Shown here: positions 62,114 to 64,000 of the stretch, piece by piece
Layout of the letters: every line of letters begins with the position of its first letter
Position numbering within the stretch: the first letter of the stretch is position 1
NCBI RefSeq assembly: GCF_008704855.1
Contig: NZ_CP023691.1
Location: 1 to 64,000 of the forward strand
DNA length: 64,000 nucleotides
Direction of reading: 5' to 3'
DNA from: Streptomyces platensis
GTDB taxonomy: Bacteria; Actinomycetota; Actinomycetes; Streptomycetales; Streptomycetaceae
Notes under the pieces: model-generated
What the model was told of the DNA's origin: nothing
The model's input: only the letters and a program-made list of their open reading frames with translations
Databases searched by the model: none
Program-made: the position numbers and the translations under genes

Positions 62114-63909
62114 AGGCCACCGTCACCCCGCCGTTGTCCGGCGCCGCCGTGCTGCGGAGGGCCGTACAGGTTTCCCCCGAACTCCGCCAAGGACTGGGCA
62201 CGGTGGCGGTCTTGGCGCTGCTCGCGGCGGCCGGCCGGGTGGTGGTGCCGATCGCCGTGCAGCAGACCATCGACCAGGGTTTCCGGGCACAGGGCGGGGC
62301 GCGGCTGGGGCAGGTGCTGGTCACCGCGGCGGTGTGCGCGGTGGCGGTGCTGGCCACCGCAGGGATCACCTATGCGATGAACCACCGCCTGTACCGCACC
62401 GTCGAGCGAGGGCTGGCCACGCTGCGCACCAAGGCGTTCCGGCGGGTGCACGATCTGTCCCCGGCTTCTCTGGACGGGGAGCGCCGTGGCGGCCTGGTGG
62501 CGCGGGTCACCGGAGATGTCGACCAGTTCAGCACCTTTCTGCAGTTCGCGGGGATGCTCGTGATCAGCTTCGGTCAGCTGCTGGTCGGCAGCGTGGTGAT
62601 GTTCGCGTTCTCGTGGGTGCTGGCGCTGACGGTCTGGGCGGTGTTCCTGCCGTTGCTGCTGGTACTGCCGCGGCTTCAGCGCCGTCTGTCGCACGCCTAT
62701 GGGCGGGTGCGGGATCGGGCCGGGGACATGCTGGCGGTGACCGGTGAGGCCGTCGTGGGCGCGACGGTGATCCACGCCTACCACGCGCAGGAGCTGATCG
62801 GAGAGCGGATCGACACGGCGGTGGAGCGCCACCGGCGGGCGCAGAGCCGGGCCCAGCGGCTGGTGGCGGTGACGCTCTCCGGCGGGGAGGTGGCGGCAGC
62901 GGCAGCCATCGGCGGGGTGGTCGTGCTGGGTGTGCTGCTGGGCGTCGGCGGCCATCTGACGGCCGGTGAGCTGGTGGCGTTTCTGTTCCTGGTGACGCTG
63001 TTCATCGGTCCGATGCAGATGACCAATGAGGTGCTCAACGAGTTGCAGAACGCGCTGGCGGGCTGGCGCCGGGTGCTGTCGGTGGTGGATGCGCCGGTGG
63101 AGGTCCGTGATCCGGGTGAGCGCGGCACCGATCTGCCCCAGGGGCCGGTGTCCGTGCGGTTCGACAAGGTGGGCTACGCGTATCCGGACGGGCCCCAGGT
63201 GCTGCACGAGGTGTCGGCCGAGGTGGCCCCGCGCAGCCGGGTCGCGGTCGTGGGCGAGACCGGGTCGGGGAAGTCGACGTTCGTGAAGTTGCTGGCGCGG
63301 CTGTCGGACCCGTCCTCGGGGCAGGTGCGGCTCTCCGGTACGCCCTTGACGACGGTGCGGTTCGCGTCGCTGCGCCGCCGGGTGGTAATGGTGCCGCAGG
63401 ACGGATTCCTCTTCGACGCCACGGTTGCCGACAACATCCGCTTCGCGCGCCGGGACGCCTCGGACGAGGAGATCGGCCGGGCACTGGCCGATCTGGGGCT
63501 GGACGACTGGCTCGCGTCCCTGCCGGAGGGTCTGCACACCCGCGTCGGGCAGCGCGGCGATGCCCTGTCGGCCGGTGAACGGCAGTTGGTCGCGCTCGCC
63601 CGCGCCTATCTGGCCGACCCCGATCTACTGATCCTCGACGAGGCGACCTCGGCGGTGGACCCGGCGACGGAGGTGCGCCTGCAGCAAGCGCTGGAGAGTG
63701 CGACACGCGGCCGGACCTCGGTCTCGGTGGCGCACCGTCTCTCCACGGCCCAACACGCCGACCTGGTCCTCGTTTTCGACCGGGGCCGCATCGTGCAGCA
63801 GGGCACGCACGATGAGCTGGCGGGGCGGCCGGGGGTGTACGCGGACCTGTACGCGGCGTGGGTGTCCGCGACGGGCGGCACAGGGCCGGCGCACAGCGCG
63901 CGGCGCTGA
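62110..63909 (+). CDS. ABC exporter half-transporter, second subunit
   Basis: A 599-residue subunit overlapping the first by ATGA. Six membrane segments precede the ATPase: Walker A GETGSGKST, signature LSAGERQLVALARA (divergent from LSGGQ), Walker B LLILDEATSAVDP with the glutamate, and VSVAHRLST with the switch histidine. It probably forms a heterodimeric multidrug- or metabolite exporter with the first, which keeps the degenerate site. Transport cargo unknown. Confidence 0.95.
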   Translation: MKATVTPPLSGAAVLRRAVQVSPELRQGLGTVAVLALLAAAGRVVVPIAVQQTIDQGFRAQGGARLGQVLVTAAVCAVAVLATAGITYAMNHRLYRTVERGLATLRTKAFRRVHDLSPASLDGERRGGLVARVTGDVDQFSTFLQFAGMLVISFGQLLVGSVVMFAFSWVLALTVWAVFLPLLLVLPRLQRRLSHAYGRVRDRAGDMLAVTGEAVVGATVIHAYHAQELIGERIDTAVERHRRAQSRAQRLVAVTLSGGEVAAAAAIGGVVVLGVLLGVGGHLTAGELVAFLFLVTLFIGPMQMTNEVLNELQNALAGWRRVLSVVDAPVEVRDPGERGTDLPQGPVSVRFDKVGYAYPDGPQVLHEVSAEVAPRSRVAVVGETGSGKSTFVKLLARLSDPSSGQVRLSGTPLTTVRFASLRRRVVMVPQDGFLFDATVADNIRFARRDASDEEIGRALADLGLDDWLASLPEGLHTRVGQRGDALSAGERQLVALARAYLADPDLLILDEATSAVDPATEVRLQQALESATRGRTSVSVAHRLSTAQHADLVLVFDRGRIVQQGTHDELAGRPGVYADLYAAWVSATGGTGPAHSARR

Positions 63910-63930
63910 CGGCGGGGCAGCAGGGGCGGT

Positions 63931-64000
63931 TCAGGACACCCCGCGCATCAGGCGGCGCAGCGAGCTCCGGGCCAGCGCGACCGCCGCGGCGCACAGCAGG
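63931..64000 (-). CDS. C-terminal end of a further gene (partial)
   Basis: The minus strand at the window edge ends in SSLRRLMRGVS and a TGA at 63931. The preceding residues, ALLCAAAVALARSS-like, are hydrophobic. Only 23 codons are visible, so nothing more than the 3' end of a gene can be stated. It converges with the ABC exporter. Confidence 0.45.
   Translation of the reverse strand, partial: LLCAAAVALARSSLRRLMRGVS

Overview
The window is very GC-rich, with dense long reading frames, frequent GTG starts and short intergenic hairpins. This fits a Streptomyces-type actinomycete. The first ~235 bases are a run of short palindromes with three-base loops, which is what the ends of linear Streptomyces replicons look like, so the window probably starts at or beside a telomere. 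No gene names were confirmed by database search; calls rest on motifs and family knowledge.

Telomere to about 20 kb is a subterminal arm rich in probable genome-defence and DNA-processing genes. These are a HEPN/Toprim protein (2819-4144), a 1376-residue NACHT ATPase with a PD-(D/E)XK nuclease at its C-terminus (4800-8930), a telomere-proximal DEAH helicase with four helicase-associated repeats (9190-11628), a TerD-vWA protein (11760-12983), a membrane coiled-coil protein (13321-14067), an OLD nuclease plus UvrD-like helicase pair resembling Gabija (14205-17827), and a small PD-(D/E)XK nuclease (18675-19154) coupled to a decayed methyltransferase. A TnpC-like gene and several frameshifted genes show that the arm is being remodelled.

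From 20 to 25 kb, an XRE/TPR regulator faces a small gene set: a 45-residue basic peptide, a JmjC oxygenase, an aldo/keto reductase and a kinase-fold protein. This looks like a peptide-modification cassette that I cannot match to a named pathway. The oxygenase and reductase each carry one single-base indel in this sequence. A decayed second copy of the reductase tail lies at 36.8-37.2 kb. From 25.5 to 30 kb is a compact terpene cluster: two cytochromes P450, a class I terpene synthase and a small orphan protein.

30-33 kb is mostly gene-poor with an IS5-type transposase relic and a small EF-hand gene. From 33 kb on the content becomes ordinary Streptomyces chromosome: a vWA protein, a two-component system, methyltransferases, LLM flavin oxidoreductases, a PP2C phosphatase, a TetR-hydrolase divergent pair with a clear operator, GNAT acetyltransferases, a SUKH-like protein, a DUF1259 protein, an amino-acid permease, gamma-glutamyltransferase, a DUF2268 protein, a MocR/YczE divergent pair, a cyclophilin and F420/flavin enzymes. 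A co-directional run of methyltransferase, small kinase, aldo/keto reductase and a heterodimeric ABC exporter ends the window, followed by the tail of one further gene.
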